A stretch of DNA of 64,000 nucleotides from Mesorhabditis belari (taxonomy: Eukaryota > Nematoda > Chromadorea > Rhabditida > Rhabditidae). The notes under the pieces were generated by a model. The model saw only the letters and a program-made list of their open reading frames with translations. It did not search any database and had not been told where the DNA came from. Below, in pieces: positions 1 through 10,014 of this stretch (positions within the stretch are counted from its first letter, which is position 1; each line of letters opens with the position of its first letter). A program made the position numbers and the translations under genes. The stretch covers positions 186,001 to 250,000 of the forward strand of contig CAUEEP010000911.1 in assembly GCA_958450365.1 (NCBI GenBank), read 5' to 3'.

Positions 1-82
1 TTTGCTTCGATCTGAAGTTGGAGGTTTTGGAGCAATTGGAGGCAAAAGATGTCGTTGAATTGGTGAAAGTCAAAGTCAACGG
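1..82 (+). pseudogene. F-box-like gene fragment (N-terminal part)
   Basis: The first 82 bases match codons of the F-box-like genes in this window (same stretch as about 10076-10155) and read CFDLKLEVLEQLEAKDVVEL followed by VKVKVNG before the match is lost. The start codon lies outside the window or is missing, and no downstream part of the gene follows. This is a 5' fragment of a duplicated gene, not an expressed unit as far as can be seen. Confidence 0.75.
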
Positions 83-204
83 TTTGGCGTAGTTCGTCGT
101 GGTTGATGATTCCGTAGGGATGTCCTCGTTCCTTTCGAATCATCTTTCAAGTCTTCATCTGCATCTCAAAATCGTTGAAATCATGTGCGAACTTGAGTTT
201 CGGA

Positions 205-303
205 AATATCAGAGCTACCAAAAGCACTAGTGATCGTTTGATGACATTCCCGCGGACATTCATTGCATTGTTTGAAGTTGTATAACGTGCACACTCGAAT
301 CCT
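205..303 (-). repeat. Fragment of the Cys-rich hypothetical gene found at 22.3 kb
   Basis: These bases match 22288-22425 closely, with an internal deletion of about 15 bases. On the minus strand the 22-kb copy reads a Cys-containing segment (CARY...ECNQCPREYHQ). This copy is isolated and is followed by A-rich sequence with no gene (304-448). Confidence 0.6.
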
Positions 304-448
304 AATCTTGCTGTCGTCTATTTTAAAAAAAGAAAATTACCAAAGAATAAAAGCCAAAATAAAAAGAAAGTAAAAAAAGAATAAAAGATGAAAATAAGTT
401 AAGTATGTTAACGAAAGTCGGAGAACCGAAAAGGAAAGAAAACCCCAA

Positions 449-483
449 AAAGTTGTGTCGAGGTTTCATGATTGCCAACCTAA
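449..483. mobile_element. Right end of a mariner-like MITE
   Basis: GATTGCCAACCTAA at the right edge, followed by TA, is the same terminal sequence that closes the complete MITE at 18943-19167. Only the right end is present here, directly upstream of the Tigger-like MITE, as also seen at 22.55 kb. Confidence 0.6.
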
Positions 484-520
484 TACAATAGCAAAGTACA
501 GTTCCAAACTGTTGTTTATA

Positions 521-1155
521 CAGTCGTCTCTCTCTCTATAACGGAAGTCTATATAGCGGAAAACTCTATATAACGGGATGGAATTTTGGTCCCCGCCGAC
601 GCTAACTGGGGAAGGCTGTCCAATTAAGATGGAGTTTCGGAACGAGACCTAAACGATCTTGTAGAGCTTTTCATGGGGAATCCGATACTGCTTTTAGTTT
701 TTCCTAAATGGGATGCAGACGCAAATTATTCAGCAAAAACGTTTTTGGCATGTCTAGCGCACACACACTAACCTAGTAGATGTCGTGGTGGATAAGAGGT
801 TTGTCTCTGCAACAAGCTATGCGCCGGTTCAATTCCTTTTCAGATTTGGCCTTTCATCAGTCTCTTCAGTCTCGTGAAGCAACGACATCGGTCAAGTGGG
901 GTTTTTAAAGTATAAGAGTTGTTGAATTTAAAGTCCATAAGTCACAGAAAAATTGTTCAATGAAAACACTTCTAGGGATAATTTTTGACGTTCTCTCCAA
1001 AAAACATGGTTTCAAAACGATTGGAGCACGGAATCTATATGGAAAAGCGTGTTGAAAAAGTGAATTTTTGACACCCTACCTTTGTCCAGTAGTTTAACGG
1101 CACTCTATATAACAGAAAATGATCCCTTCCATTCCGTTATAGAGAGAGTCAACTG
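521..1155. mobile_element. Tigger/pogo-like MITE, complete, with a tRNA-like core
   Basis: The element begins CAGTCGTCTCTCTCTCTATA and ends with the inverted terminus TATAGAGAGAGTCAACTG. Both ends are flanked by TA (519-520 and 1156-1157), the target duplication of Tc1/mariner/pogo elements. Sub-terminal copies of TATATAACGG/CCGTTATA repeat the terminal motif. No transposase is encoded. At about 778-835 lies a tRNA-like stretch (GGTGGATAAGAGG, an anticodon-arm-like hairpin TTTGT...ACAAG, then GGTTCAATTCC as B box). Related copies occur at 6051-6190, 19205-19590, 22625-23230 and 32160-32773. Confidence 0.8.
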
Positions 1156-1156
1156 T

Positions 1157-1740
1157 ACGTAAAAACTTAGCCATAAGCAAACTGTCAGTTTTCACCCTAT
1201 CCCACGCATCTCTGATCAAACTCAGCAAATCTCCCAATTCACAAAGTTCAGTCCAAAGCAGTGGATAGTTGGTATTACTGGAACATCCAATCAATGATAA
1301 AACATGTGGATGAGAGTCTATTTTTTTCATGAAATCAATCTCATCCAAGAACTCTTCTCTAAAAGTTTATAATACGAAAAAACGGACCGAGCCCTGAAAC
1401 AAACCTTTCTTTGCGTACAAACGACATTAATTTTTTCCGGACCTAATACTTCTCCTGATTGTCTTCCATTTCTCTATAAAATTTCGAGCGAATCTCCGAG
1501 AAATTCGGTCTTCCAAAGGGATTTTCATTCCAACAAACGTGCATTAATTTCTTTTCTAAATCCACCCTTTCATTTCATTTTATTGCATTTCATTTAAAAT
1601 CTTCTTCCCCTCACCTGTCAAATACTCATAAATCAGTTATCAATCACTCACATCAATTCAGGTGTCTTCTCGGGTTTTTCCATTCGATTTTCCGAAGTGA
1701 CTTCCCATAGATCGCCCAGGCTAAATAGAGATATCAGCGT
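1157..1740 (-). pseudogene. Scrambled receptor tyrosine kinase exon fragments
   Basis: On the minus strand, 1358-1196 is a 163-nt copy of the kinase alphaC/hinge exon (reads LDEIDFMKKI...HVLSLIGC...TELCELGDLLSLI), the same length as in the two intact kinase genes. About 1559-1440 is the C-lobe exon with CWNENPFGRPN-type sequence, 1690-1655 is the end of the preceding C-lobe exon (EKTPEL), and 1735-1691 is the first part of the P-loop exon (LGDLWEVTSE). In transcription order the pieces run P-loop start, C-lobe, alphaC, which is not gene order. Catalytic loop, DFG and the VAVK lysine exon are absent. This is a rearranged non-functional copy. Confidence 0.75.
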
Positions 1741-2425
1741 CAATGTGTTCTGTGCGTTCCAAAATTGGCAACCCATCTTCAGATTGGGAGATTCAATGAA
1801 ACATTTTGGAATCCCCAAAGGCCCGAAGGAGCGGTGAGCGACTGAGCCGGCTTTGCCTCTTTGGGCATTCGAATCCTTACCCCAAAAAACCGCTCGATAA
1901 AAATTTTCAGATCTACAGCTAGAACTCTGTCGTCAGAATGGCGAGTTACTGATCCTGATGGTTGGAAATCTAAAGTATTACATAATTCGCATTCTAATAA
2001 GTTATGAAATGGAAAAAAACTTTGCACAAAACATGCAGCCAGAACAAACAACGTTTGGTGAGAACCAGAGCAAGCAACGATGAGATCTGACCATGAAATG
2101 ATCTGACCATGATATTCTGACGATGGCGTCGACAAATGCGACGCTCCATAGACACGTTTTCGCGCGATGACAAATAAGGAAAACGGCTGAAAGTTGGAAA
2201 TGTACTGTGGCAGAGTTGGGAATCGAAAATGTACAGTTTTCTGGAAAAAAACGTACAAATTTTGGCTTTGTTTCAAAAGCTATTTTTTTTTCTCAGGTCC
2301 CAGGGCTCAGTCGCTCACCGCTCCTTCGGGCCTTTGGGGCTTCCAAAATGTTTCATTGAATCTCCCAATTTGAAGATGGGTTGCCAATTTTGGAACGCAC
2401 AGAACACATTGACGTTGATAAATTG
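1740..2425. repeat. Palindromic repeat element with ~112-bp inverted arms
   Basis: The arm 1743-1857 is repeated in inverted orientation at 2304-2418 with only a few differences (for example GTCAATGTGTTCTGTGCGTT and its complement). The ~450 bp between the arms carries no recognisable gene. A single arm recurs at 18415-18545. This has the structure of a MITE or fold-back element. Open frames across it are chance readings of the palindrome. Confidence 0.7.
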
Positions 2426-3120
2426 ATCAACACCGTCCAAATTTTCAGAATTCGTTTCCTAAGCTCAATTCTGGATCACGCAGAATAAATTTTACCGTTC
2501 AAGGTCGTCCAAGCTTCAAATCCGCTTTTCCTGGGCTCAATTCCGGACAGAATTTAACTTTAAATTTAACAAAACAACAGAATTTAACTTATTACTGATG
2601 CATAAAACCCAAAAGAATACCGATATAAAATGAACAGATTAGATAAGCCTTTTTTTCAGCGATGTCTGACTCGCAACGAAGAAGGAAAAGCGGGAAAAAT
2701 AATCACTCGGTGAAGAAACGATTGGTATTAGGGCATTTCCAACGAAAACCTTATTTTTGGCTTTACATATTCATTTCAAACAGGAGTAACAAACTTTAAG
2801 AATCATACTTTATTCATGGTGAATGAAAACAGTGAGCCGAATATGTAAATACATAGAAGGAGCTGCTTTTGGCTCAGAAAACATAAACGTACAGAAAAGA
2901 ATTGAAATTATATTTTAGTTTTGCAATTTTGCAAAGAAAGTTTCGAAATTAAGTCTAATTCAAATATCTTAGGGAAGGGAGTTAAATACAAATTCAATTT
3001 CAGACATCTAAATTCAAATTCAAATTCAAATTCAAATTACTAGTGCTAGCTTAAAGGCAAAAACAGGATTTAAATCACGCAAAGAAACTGTAAAGTCAGC
3101 AAAATATAGCAATAAAACAT
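2426..3120. other. Intergenic; 3'-flank repeats of the F-box-like module
   Basis: No gene seen. 2740-2900 is an inverted copy of the region that follows the F-box-like genes (CATGAATAAAGTATGATTCT and AAGCCAAAAGCGGCTCCTTC on the opposite strand). At 3008-3038 there is a short tandem run of the hexamer AAATTC (about five copies). Confidence 0.6.
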
Positions 3121-3122
3121 CA

Positions 3123-3262
3123 ATGATCGATCATTTCGGTCGGGTTGATGTAGAAGGCGAGGAATCCATCAAAGGACAACATGTAGATGCAATCTCGCGA
3201 CGCATTGATATTTCGTTGGAAACACACAGTTTCCATCAAACTGGGATCAAGATCAAGATTAC
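3123..3262 (-). pseudogene. F-box-like gene fragment (C-terminal end)
   Basis: On the minus strand this reads the last ~45 codons of the F-box-like family, including CFQRNINASRDCIYML and FLAFYINPTEMIDH followed by a stop. Sequence upstream (3263 onward) no longer matches the coding part and passes directly into the 3'-flank repeat (3340-3520), so this is an isolated 3' piece. Confidence 0.7.
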
Positions 3263-3339
3263 TTCCCTTCAAACGTTTCTAACTCGAAACGAAGAAGGCA
3301 AAGCGGAAAGAAAGAATGATTCGGTGAAGAAATGATTGG

Positions 3340-3940
3340 TATTCAGGCATTTTCCCCAGAAAACCCTATTTTTGGTTAAAACCCTATTAAGTTTTATCAG
3401 GAGTAACCAGCGTTACTAATCATACTTTTATTCATGGTGCATGAAAAAAGTGAGCCGAATATGTAAATTGATAGAAGGAGCCGCTTTTGGCTTAGAAAAC
3501 ATAAAGGTACAGAAAAGAATTGAAATTATATTTAACTTCTGGACTCTTGTAAAGAAAGTTTAGAAATTAAGGCAAATTCAAATATCTAAAGGAAGGGAAT
3601 CAAATACAAATTCAATCTCAGACATCTAAATTCAAATTAACGGAGATTCAATTTCAAATTCAAACACGTAGTCGCCAGAAAGAATAAATACTCAACAAGA
3701 AAGATTCACGAAAAACTGGCATTAACCTCAAAATTTAAAAGTTTCGGTTTGATAAATCTCTGATAAATTGATAAGATTAGTTAATGCTAGCTCAGACATT
3801 CAATCTCAGACATCTAAATTCAAATTATCGGAGATTCAATTTCGGTTCGATAAATCTCCGAGTTTGAGATTAGTTAATGCTAGCTTAAAGGCAAAAACAG
3901 AATTTAAATCACGCAGAGGCAATGTAAAGCCAGCAAAATA
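3340..3940. other. Intergenic; repeated 3'-flank sequence
   Basis: Contains two more copies of the 3'-flank of the F-box-like module (3360-3620 and about 3770-3950), both on the strand opposite to the fragment above, with AT-rich short direct repeats of AAATTCAAATT type. No gene or RNA seen. Confidence 0.55.
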
Positions 3941-3952
3941 CAAAATAAAACA

Positions 3953-4985
3953 TCAACGATCGATCATTTCATCTGGCTTGATGTAGAAGGCGAAAAAACC
4001 GATTTCACCTCTTTTCCTCCACTCCCTTGAGGACAACATGTAGATGCAATCTCGCGTCGCATCGATATTGCGTCGGAAACACAGAGTCCTCATCGTCAAA
4101 GCGGGATATTCGCTTCCCTTCAAACGATCGTTTGCCAATGCAACGAATGGTTGACGCTTTTTGCCCTTGATCTGTTTCATTCTTGGATATCCCTTGAGGA
4201 AAACAACGATTGTATCCTTCACATCGCTCCCAACATAATTGTCCCAAATACTCACAACCGCTGCGGGGTTTTTGCTCGGAATTCCGTGTTTAACAATCCT
4301 TTGCATGGCTGGAACGATGGCATTTTCGTCGTCACATCCGATATCAAAATATTTGATATGGGTCTTTATCAAAGCATTGTAGTAAAACTGTAATTCCTCA
4401 TCATCCAAACAACCAAATCTGACTATTTCACATTCGTTGAGTTGAGTCTCAATGAAATGCCCAACAAGCTCTTTTATTGATGGAGCTTTTTTGAAGGAAG
4501 CTGGGAAGACCCGCGTATTTCTTGATCTTCATTGACAAATGAGAAAGCAACTCCAAGTGCTGAGGCGCACACCCATCCAAATAGAGTGAATCCACTGACT
4601 CAAGTTGTTTCAGAAAAGCGGCGCGATCCTTGTCAATTGGGCTGTTATAATCCTCGCCCATCCACAATTCATTGCACGAGCGAATGTTTTTGATGAAAGG
4701 AAAATGACGAATGACATCCAGACTGACCCCACGTGACTCCGAATTCAGCTTCTTAATGTTGATTGCTTCAATTCCGTGTGGATCAAACCCAAATCCAATA
4801 TCATCCACATGATGTCCAAAAACGATCAACGGTCGATTCGAGATCATCCCTTGGAATCCTTGATTGACTTTCACCAATTCAATCACACCTTTTGCGTTCA
4901 ATTGCTCCAAAAGCTCCAACTTCAGATCGAAGCAAAGACGTTCGCTTGGAAACGTTGTCAGGTTTCGCATTTGGATTGGCGCCAT
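3953..4985 (-). pseudogene. F-box-like gene with one-base frameshift (copy D)
   Basis: Starts MAPIQMRNLTTFPSERLC at 4985 and reads about 165 family codons, then shifts frame at a run of six T (plus strand 4487-4492) where the sister copy at 6.4 kb has five. Beyond the run the correct frame resumes as EAQLNECEI..FGCLDDEELQF and continues to the family end (FYIKPDEMIDR, stop at 3953). A single inserted base is therefore the only visible lesion in an otherwise full-length ~340-codon gene. It could also be a sequencing error in a homopolymer. The upstream palindrome (5034-5135) and the splice-acceptor-like CTGTAAATAAAAA are conserved. Confidence 0.75.
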
Positions 4986-5033
4986 TCTACCTGTAAATAA
5001 AAAGAATTATTCTTGTCAGGAGCAGATCGATGC

Positions 5034-5135
5034 AATGGATCACTTTCGACATTTTCAGTAGCAAACTCTTGTTTCTAAACCGTAAATGATGAATTTCCCA
5101 TAATAGATTTGTTAAAATGCTAAAAGTGATCCATT
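5034..5135. promoter_or_regulatory. Upstream palindrome of F-box-like copy D
   Basis: Arms AATGGATCACTTT..CATTTT (5034-5055) and AAAATG..AAAGTGATCCATT (5114-5135) are inverted copies (about 19 of 22 bases). The inner edge lies 49 nt upstream of the ATG at 4985. The same structure at the same distance precedes the other copies. Confidence 0.7.
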
Positions 5136-5339
5136 CCACGGTTCCAGTGCATAGAAAGATAGAAAACGACAGAAATAAGCAGAAAATCATGTATTCTAGT
5201 GGAATTTAACAAAACCCAAGTGTATCCATTGCATCGATCTTTTTTTTTACATTATTGAGTGAGATTTGGTACGATATGGTATTAAAAATGTTAAAAACAG
5301 CACAAAAACCGAGATCTAGACAAATGAATTAAAAAACTA

Positions 5340-5870
5340 ATATTTTAGTAAGGTGAGAGTGAGGTCAGCTGCGTTAAGATGGGGTCTCATGCGTAAAATA
5401 GCCTGGATTTGTCAAATTCTAATCATTTTGCATTAAGAAATGGCGTTTAGTTGAGAAAATGGGGAAATTCTAGAATTTTAAACGTTTTAAAGCTATGCGA
5501 ATATAAAATTTGAGCGAACGAAAAAACCTTGCACCGCATGCTATACTAAATGTTAAAAACACCGAGATCTAGACAGACCAAAGAATGAAGAGGGTCGTCA
5601 AATTCTTCCCTTAAATGCTAGCAGTTACAGTAGGTTTTCCGACGAAACCTACCGTAATCCAGATCATCCACGATATAATTTACACTTCAGGTCACAAAAT
5701 ACAAAACACTGTACTCAAATTGTACTCAAATTTGGAACCCCTTCTGGTGCGCTCATTTGCTCAACTTCTTTGGCCGCATATTCCTCTATTTTCTCCCTAC
5801 ATAGAAGCGCCGCTCGACTCGCAGCATAGAGCTAGTGTTCAGGAACAAAAAGCCACAAAATGTTTTTCAT
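5340..5870. repeat. Conserved far-upstream block of the F-box-like module
   Basis: 5340-5570 matches 7330-7500, 9480-9700, 17130-17340, 24310-24540 and 30130-30340 in the orientation of each gene (GTGAGGT, GATGGGGTCT, TTGTCAAATTCTAATCATTT motifs). 5600-5860 additionally matches 23987-24290 in inverted orientation. No open frame is conserved between copies, so this is non-coding upstream DNA duplicated with the gene. Confidence 0.6.
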
Positions 5871-6010
5871 GATTTCATGAAAAAATAGACTATCATCCAC
5901 ATGTTTTATCATTGATTGGATGTTCCAGTAATATCAACTATCCACTGCTTTTGACCGAACTTTGTGAATTGGGAGATTTGTTGAGTTTGATCAGAGATGC
6001 GGTGGATAAG
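5868..6010 (+). pseudogene. Receptor kinase alphaC/hinge exon fragment
   Basis: The plus strand carries the alphaC/hinge exon of the receptor kinases (reads DYHPHVLSLIGCSSNINYP in one frame) ending at a conserved donor AAG|GTAAAAAC at 6010. One base is missing near the start (AAAAAATAGAC where the intact gene has AAAAAACTAGAC), which shifts the frame. It is followed at 6051 by the end of a Tigger-like MITE (TA then CAGTTGTGTCTCTC), as in the intact gene RTK2 at 32.8 kb. Confidence 0.7.
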
Positions 6011-6050
6011 GTAAAAACTGACAGTTAGCTTATGGCTAAGTTTTTGCGTA

Positions 6051-6190
6051 CAGTTGTGTCTCTCTATGGCAAAATGGAAGGGATCAAAAAAATTTTCCAT
6101 TATATAGAATGCCGTTAAACAGTACTTATATATCAAGTTCCGGATTTTTCCCCAACACTGGGCGAAAACATTTTCCCAGCCTCATATATG
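6051..6190. mobile_element. Tigger-like MITE end fragment
   Basis: The terminal CAGTTGTGTCTCTCTATGGC and the following sub-terminal sequence match the inverted right end of the MITE at 32640-32773. The element is broken at about 6190, where F-box-like sequence begins. This makes a kinase-MITE-F-box junction. Confidence 0.65.
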
Positions 6191-6990
6191 GCCCGAGGGT
6201 ATACAACACAGTCGTAGTTGAAGACAAGTCGAACAACAGCTGCGGGGTTTCCGCTCGGAATTCCGTGGCCAACAATCCTCTGAGTGGCTGGGACGATGAA
6301 ATTTTGGTTGTAACAACAACCGAATCCAACATATTTGATGTGGGTCTTGCTCGAAGCATTGTAGTAAAACTGAAACACCTCATCAATCCCACAATCAAAT
6401 TCGACTATTTCACATTCGTTGAGTTGAGCCTCAATGAAATGTCCAACAAGATCTTTTATTGATGGAGCTTTTTGAAGGAAGCTGGGAAGACCCGCGTATT
6501 TCTTGATCTTGATCTTGATTGACAAATGAGAAAGCAACTCCAGGCACCGAGGCGAATAGTCCTTCAAATCGAGTGAATTCACTGCCTCTAATTGTCTCAG
6601 AAAAGCGGCGTGATCCTTGTCGATCGGGCTGTAGTATTCGTTGCCCATCAACAATTGATCGCACGATCGAATGTTTTTGATGAAAGGAAAATGACGGATG
6701 ATATCCAGACGGACCAGTGAGTCCCCATTTAGCCTCTTGATGTTGATTGCTTCAATTGCGTGTGAATTAAACTGATCAAACTCAAATTCAATCTCATGGA
6801 CGTGATGTCCAAAAGCGATCGATGGTCGACTCGAAATGATACATTGGAATCCTTGATTGACTTTCACCAATTCAATCACATTTTCTGCGTCCAATTGCTC
6901 CAAAACTTCCAACTTCAGATCGAAGCAAAGACGTTCGATTGGAAATGTTGTCATATTCCACATGATCATTGGCATCTTGAATGGCGCCAT
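6133..6990 (-). pseudogene. F-box-like gene, C-terminally truncated chimera (copy E)
   Basis: Open for 285 codons from MAPFKMPMIMWNMTTFPIER (ATG at 6990). Residues 1 to about 250 follow the family, up to IVGHGIPSGNPAAVV; the last ~90 family residues (LANDR..CFRRNINATRDCIYML..) are missing. The final ~35 codons derive from other DNA, including the broken MITE. It keeps the full 5' flank: the palindrome at 7040-7141 and the acceptor-like sequence just before the ATG. It may be transcribed, but the conserved C-terminus shared by the intact copies is lost. Copy F (7966-8301) shares the same breakpoint sequence GAAGACAAGTCGAA. Confidence 0.7.
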
Positions 6991-7039
6991 TCTACCCGTG
7001 AATAAAAAGAATTAGTCTTTGTAAGGAGCAGATCAATGC

Positions 7040-7141
7040 AATGGATCACTTTCAGCATTTTCAGTAGTAAAAGCTTGTTTCTAAAGCTTGAATGATGAAT
7101 TTCCAATAAAAGATTTGCTAAAATGCCAAAAGTGATCCATT
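7040..7141. promoter_or_regulatory. Upstream palindrome of F-box-like copy E
   Basis: Inverted arms AATGGATCACTTTCAGCATT and AATGCCAAAAGTGATCCATT, loop of about 60 nt, inner edge 50 nt from the ATG at 6990. Same structure as at the other copies. Confidence 0.7.
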
Positions 7142-7960
7142 GCACGGTTCTAGTACCAAAAAAGATAGAAAACAAAAGAAATACGCATAAAATCATGTAC
7201 TCTAGTGGAATTTAACAAAACCCCAGTCTATTTTTTATATTATTGAGTGAAATTTGGCACTGTATGGTATTAAAAATCTTAAAAATAGCACAAAAAGACT
7301 GAGATCGAGAAAAATGAATTTAAAAAACTAATATTTTAAACAGGTGAGGTGCTTTAAGATGGGATTTATGCTTAAAATATGCTCGATTTGTCAAATTCTA
7401 ATCATTTTCCATTAAGAAATGGCGTTTAGCTGAAAAGATGGGAAATTCCAGAATTCTAAACATTTTAAAGCTTTGCGAATATGAAATTGGAAAGAATGAG
7501 AAGATTTCTCAAATCGCTTTAAATATTTAGCTTATTAATTGAATATCTTGGTTTTAAACGGATTACGTTCAAAGGCGTGTGCCAGAGCGATTACGCGGCC
7601 GCATAAAGAACAACTCGCCTGTCATTTTGATGGGAATTTTACTTTTGCTTTGTAGATAGCACAAAAAGAAACTGTAAATTCAGCTGTAAATTTGTACTCG
7701 GCGGTTTTCGAGGTCTGTGAATTGAGTGGTGGCGTTTATCTTGCTTTATCTTTCAACAAAACATCCAATTCGTGTTGATGGACCTTCAAAGCGTGACGAA
7801 GCCGTTCAAAAAACCGGATGATTGCGAAATTGGATAACGCTCAGAAATGCATTTTGGGCCATTAACGATTACTCATTTTCAGGATTTGCACAAATTTTTT
7901 TAAGATCAGCTCTGATAAAAGGTGTCTTTTGCCAGGAGTCGGCTGGCACTTTCTGTGTGA
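7142..7960. other. Upstream block of copy E, including a GCGGCCGC inverted-repeat relic
   Basis: 7330-7500 is the conserved far-upstream block. 7575-7650 carries GCGATTACGCGGCCGCATAA and AACTCGCCTGTCATTTTGAT, one arm of a repeat present as an inverted pair at 17390-17560. 7660-7960 shows no gene; the short frames there are not conserved. Confidence 0.5.
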
Positions 7961-7965
7961 TTGTG

Positions 7966-8301
7966 CTCAAATTGGTCGAAGACAAGTCGAAAAACAGCTG
8001 CGGAGTTTATGCTCGGAATTCCGTAGCTAACAATCCTTTGAATAGCTGGAACGATGAAATCTTCGTTGCAAGAATCTATTACAACATATTTGATGTGGGT
8101 CTTTATCTAAGCATTATAGTAAAACTGAAACACACCATCATACGCACAATCAAATTCGCCTATTTCACATTCGTTGAGTTGAGCCTCAATGAAATGTCCA
8201 ACAAGATCTTTTATTGATGGAGCTTCTTGAAGGAAGCTGGGAAGTGACACGTATCTCTTGATCTTGTTTGACAAATGAGAAAGCAATTCCAAGGCACACA
8301 A
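7966..8301 (-). pseudogene. F-box-like fragment, middle region (copy F)
   Basis: On the minus strand reads family residues from LELLSHLSNKIKRYV through APSIKDLVGHFIEAQLNECE and FQFYYNA to SHGIPSKNPAAV, with a stop after the FYYNA motif in the first part. It ends at the same breakpoint (GAAGACAAGTCGAAAAACAG) as copy E, so the two derive from one truncated ancestor. Confidence 0.65.
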
Positions 8302-8660
8302 CTGCGGGGTTTTGCTGGGAATCCCGTGGCTGACAATCCATCGAATGGCTCGAAGATGACATCTCCCTTGCTAGAAGAAAATGCAACATATTTGTGGATG
8401 TTTGATGTGGATCTTTATCAAAGCATTGTAGTAAAAGCGGAAAGAATCATCATCGTGACAATGAAACTCGAATATTGCACATTCCTTGAGTTGAGCCTCA
8501 ATGAAACGATTAACAAGCACCTTTGTTTATCGAGCTTCTTCTGTTGAGTGAGGGAAGATGATGCCCAGACCCACGCATTCCTTAATGGGCAAATGAAAAA
8601 ACAGGTCCCAAGGCGCGAATGAAAACAGCTCGAGTCGATTCACTGCCTCCAATTGTTTCA
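8302..8660 (-). pseudogene. F-box-like fragment joined in tandem to copy F
   Basis: A second, more decayed partial copy on the same strand reads KECAIFEFHCHDD, FRFYYNALIKIHIK and IRWIVSHGIPSKTPQLC, then joins copy F at the codons for LELLSHLS. Two partial copies are thus fused head to tail, with the C-terminal piece of one next to the middle piece of the other, as unequal crossing-over would leave. Confidence 0.6.
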
Positions 8661-8689
8661 GAAAAGCTGCGCAATCCTCGTTGAATCAG

Positions 8690-9060
8690 GTGTCCAAGAA
8701 CCACTTCTGGACTCTGATCTCGAGTCAAATTTGAAAAATTCAACAAAAGAAGGGCTAATCTGTTTGCAACGCAGGATTTTGCAAGCTTCTACTAGATCAA
8801 TGACAAAGCGACGGTGTTGTAAAGTTTTTAGTTCAAAAAGAGCAAGCCTATCCTAGCAATATTTTCCTCAAATTTACGACAATATTTCGAGAGTTTATTC
8901 AGTTCCTTATTAAGCAGAGGGTCGATTAGGGGCTTTCAATAATAGGAGCGACGAAAAAATATCGGCTAGTCCATTTCCGGCTCTCAAAATGTGTGCTGGG
9001 GTCCTGAAAGGAGAATGGATACACGCTAATTCCATTGATTTTAGGCGACTAGCTGCTGAA
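8690..9060. repeat. Copy of the repeat at 12.98-13.32 kb (inverted)
   Basis: Matches 12980-13320 on the opposite strand (for example GGTCGATTAGGGGCTTTCAA and AAGAGCAAGCCTATCCTAGC). No coding frame is conserved between the copies over the full length. Confidence 0.6.
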
Positions 9061-9860
9061 ACGACATAAACCAAAATTCGATAGCTGAAGAAAAAAGAGA
9101 CTGTTTAAAGTTAATAAAGATAATCCGTGATTAACCTCCATTATTTTCCCTGACCTTTTTCCAACATTCCCTTAAATACCGCGTGAGAAAAAGTCAACTG
9201 GTAGATCTTTACAAAACTTTGACACACAAATTCGAATCACTTCTGAATCGTTAAACTTCTTTCCAGCCAAGGAGTGAAAACGTTACAATTTTACAGGTAA
9301 TTTGAGTGTTTTTGGTTTTTTTTGCTTCGTTGTGTGTAAATTATATCGTGGATGGCGTGGATTAGTCTTCGTCGGAAAACCTACTGTAACTGCTGGCATT
9401 TAACGAAAGAATTTGACGACATTCTTCGTTCTTTGATCTGTTAGATTTCGGTGTTTTTGTCGTGTTTTTAACATTTATTATAGCATACGGTGCAAAATTT
9501 TTTAATTCTTTCAAATTTCATAATCGCCAAGCTTTAAAACGTTTAAAATTCTAGAATTTCCCAATTTTCTTAACTAAACGCCATTTCTTTATGCAAAATG
9601 ATTAGAATTTGACAAAGCCAGCTTATTTTACGTACTAGACCCCATCTTAAAGCACCTCACCTGTTTAAAATATTAGTTTTTTAATTCATTTTTCTAGATC
9701 ACAGTGTTTTTGTGCTGTTTTTAACATTTTTATAACATACCGTGCCAAATTTCATCCAATAATGTAAAAAATAGGCTTCGATTTTTGTTTGAATGCCACT
9801 AGAACACATGATTTTCTGCGTATTTCTTTAGTTTTCGATCTTATTCGGTTCTAGACCCGT
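9061..9860. other. Intergenic; upstream block of F-box-like copy A
   Basis: 9060-9120 matches the end of the kinase catalytic-exon repeat (AAACGACATAAACCAAAA). 9130-9260 is similar to the interior of the mariner-like MITE at 18943-19167. 9340-9420 and 9480-9700 match the conserved far-upstream blocks of the F-box-like module in gene orientation. No independent gene seen. Confidence 0.5.
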
Positions 9861-9862
9861 GT

Positions 9863-9965
9863 AATGGATCACTTTAAGCATTTTAACAAATCTTTTATTG
9901 GAAATTGATCGTTCACGCTTTAGAAACAAGCTTTTTACTACCGAAAATGTTGAGAGTGATCCATT
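9863..9965. promoter_or_regulatory. Upstream palindrome of F-box-like copy A
   Basis: Arms AATGGATCACTTTAAGCATT and AATGTTGAGAGTGATCCATT, about 60-nt spacer. The inner end lies 50 nt before the ATG at 10015. The GATCCATT core is retained in every copy. Confidence 0.7.
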
Positions 9966-9994
9966 GCATCGATTTGTTCCTTACAAAGACTAAT

Positions 9995-10010
9995 TCTTTT
10001 TATTTACAGG
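9995..10010 (+). promoter_or_regulatory. 3' splice-site-like sequence just before the start codon
   Basis: TCTTTTTATTTACAG ends at 10009, five bases before ATG (GTAGA|ATG). All copies keep this. In nematodes such a site so close to an ATG usually marks a spliced-leader trans-splice acceptor; a 5'-UTR cis-intron is the alternative. Inferred, not proven by the sequence. Confidence 0.5.
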
Positions 10011-10014
10011 TAGA

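Noticed and set aside
4151..4393. 80-codon plus-strand frame in copy D (and equivalents at 10597, 15938)
   Set aside because: Antisense of the conserved F-box-like coding strand, with no independent evidence.
9863..9965. Upstream palindrome as a free MITE
   Set aside because: Every copy seen here is at the same distance from a family start codon and none was seen elsewhere in the window, so it was treated as part of the gene module. A genome search could reverse this.
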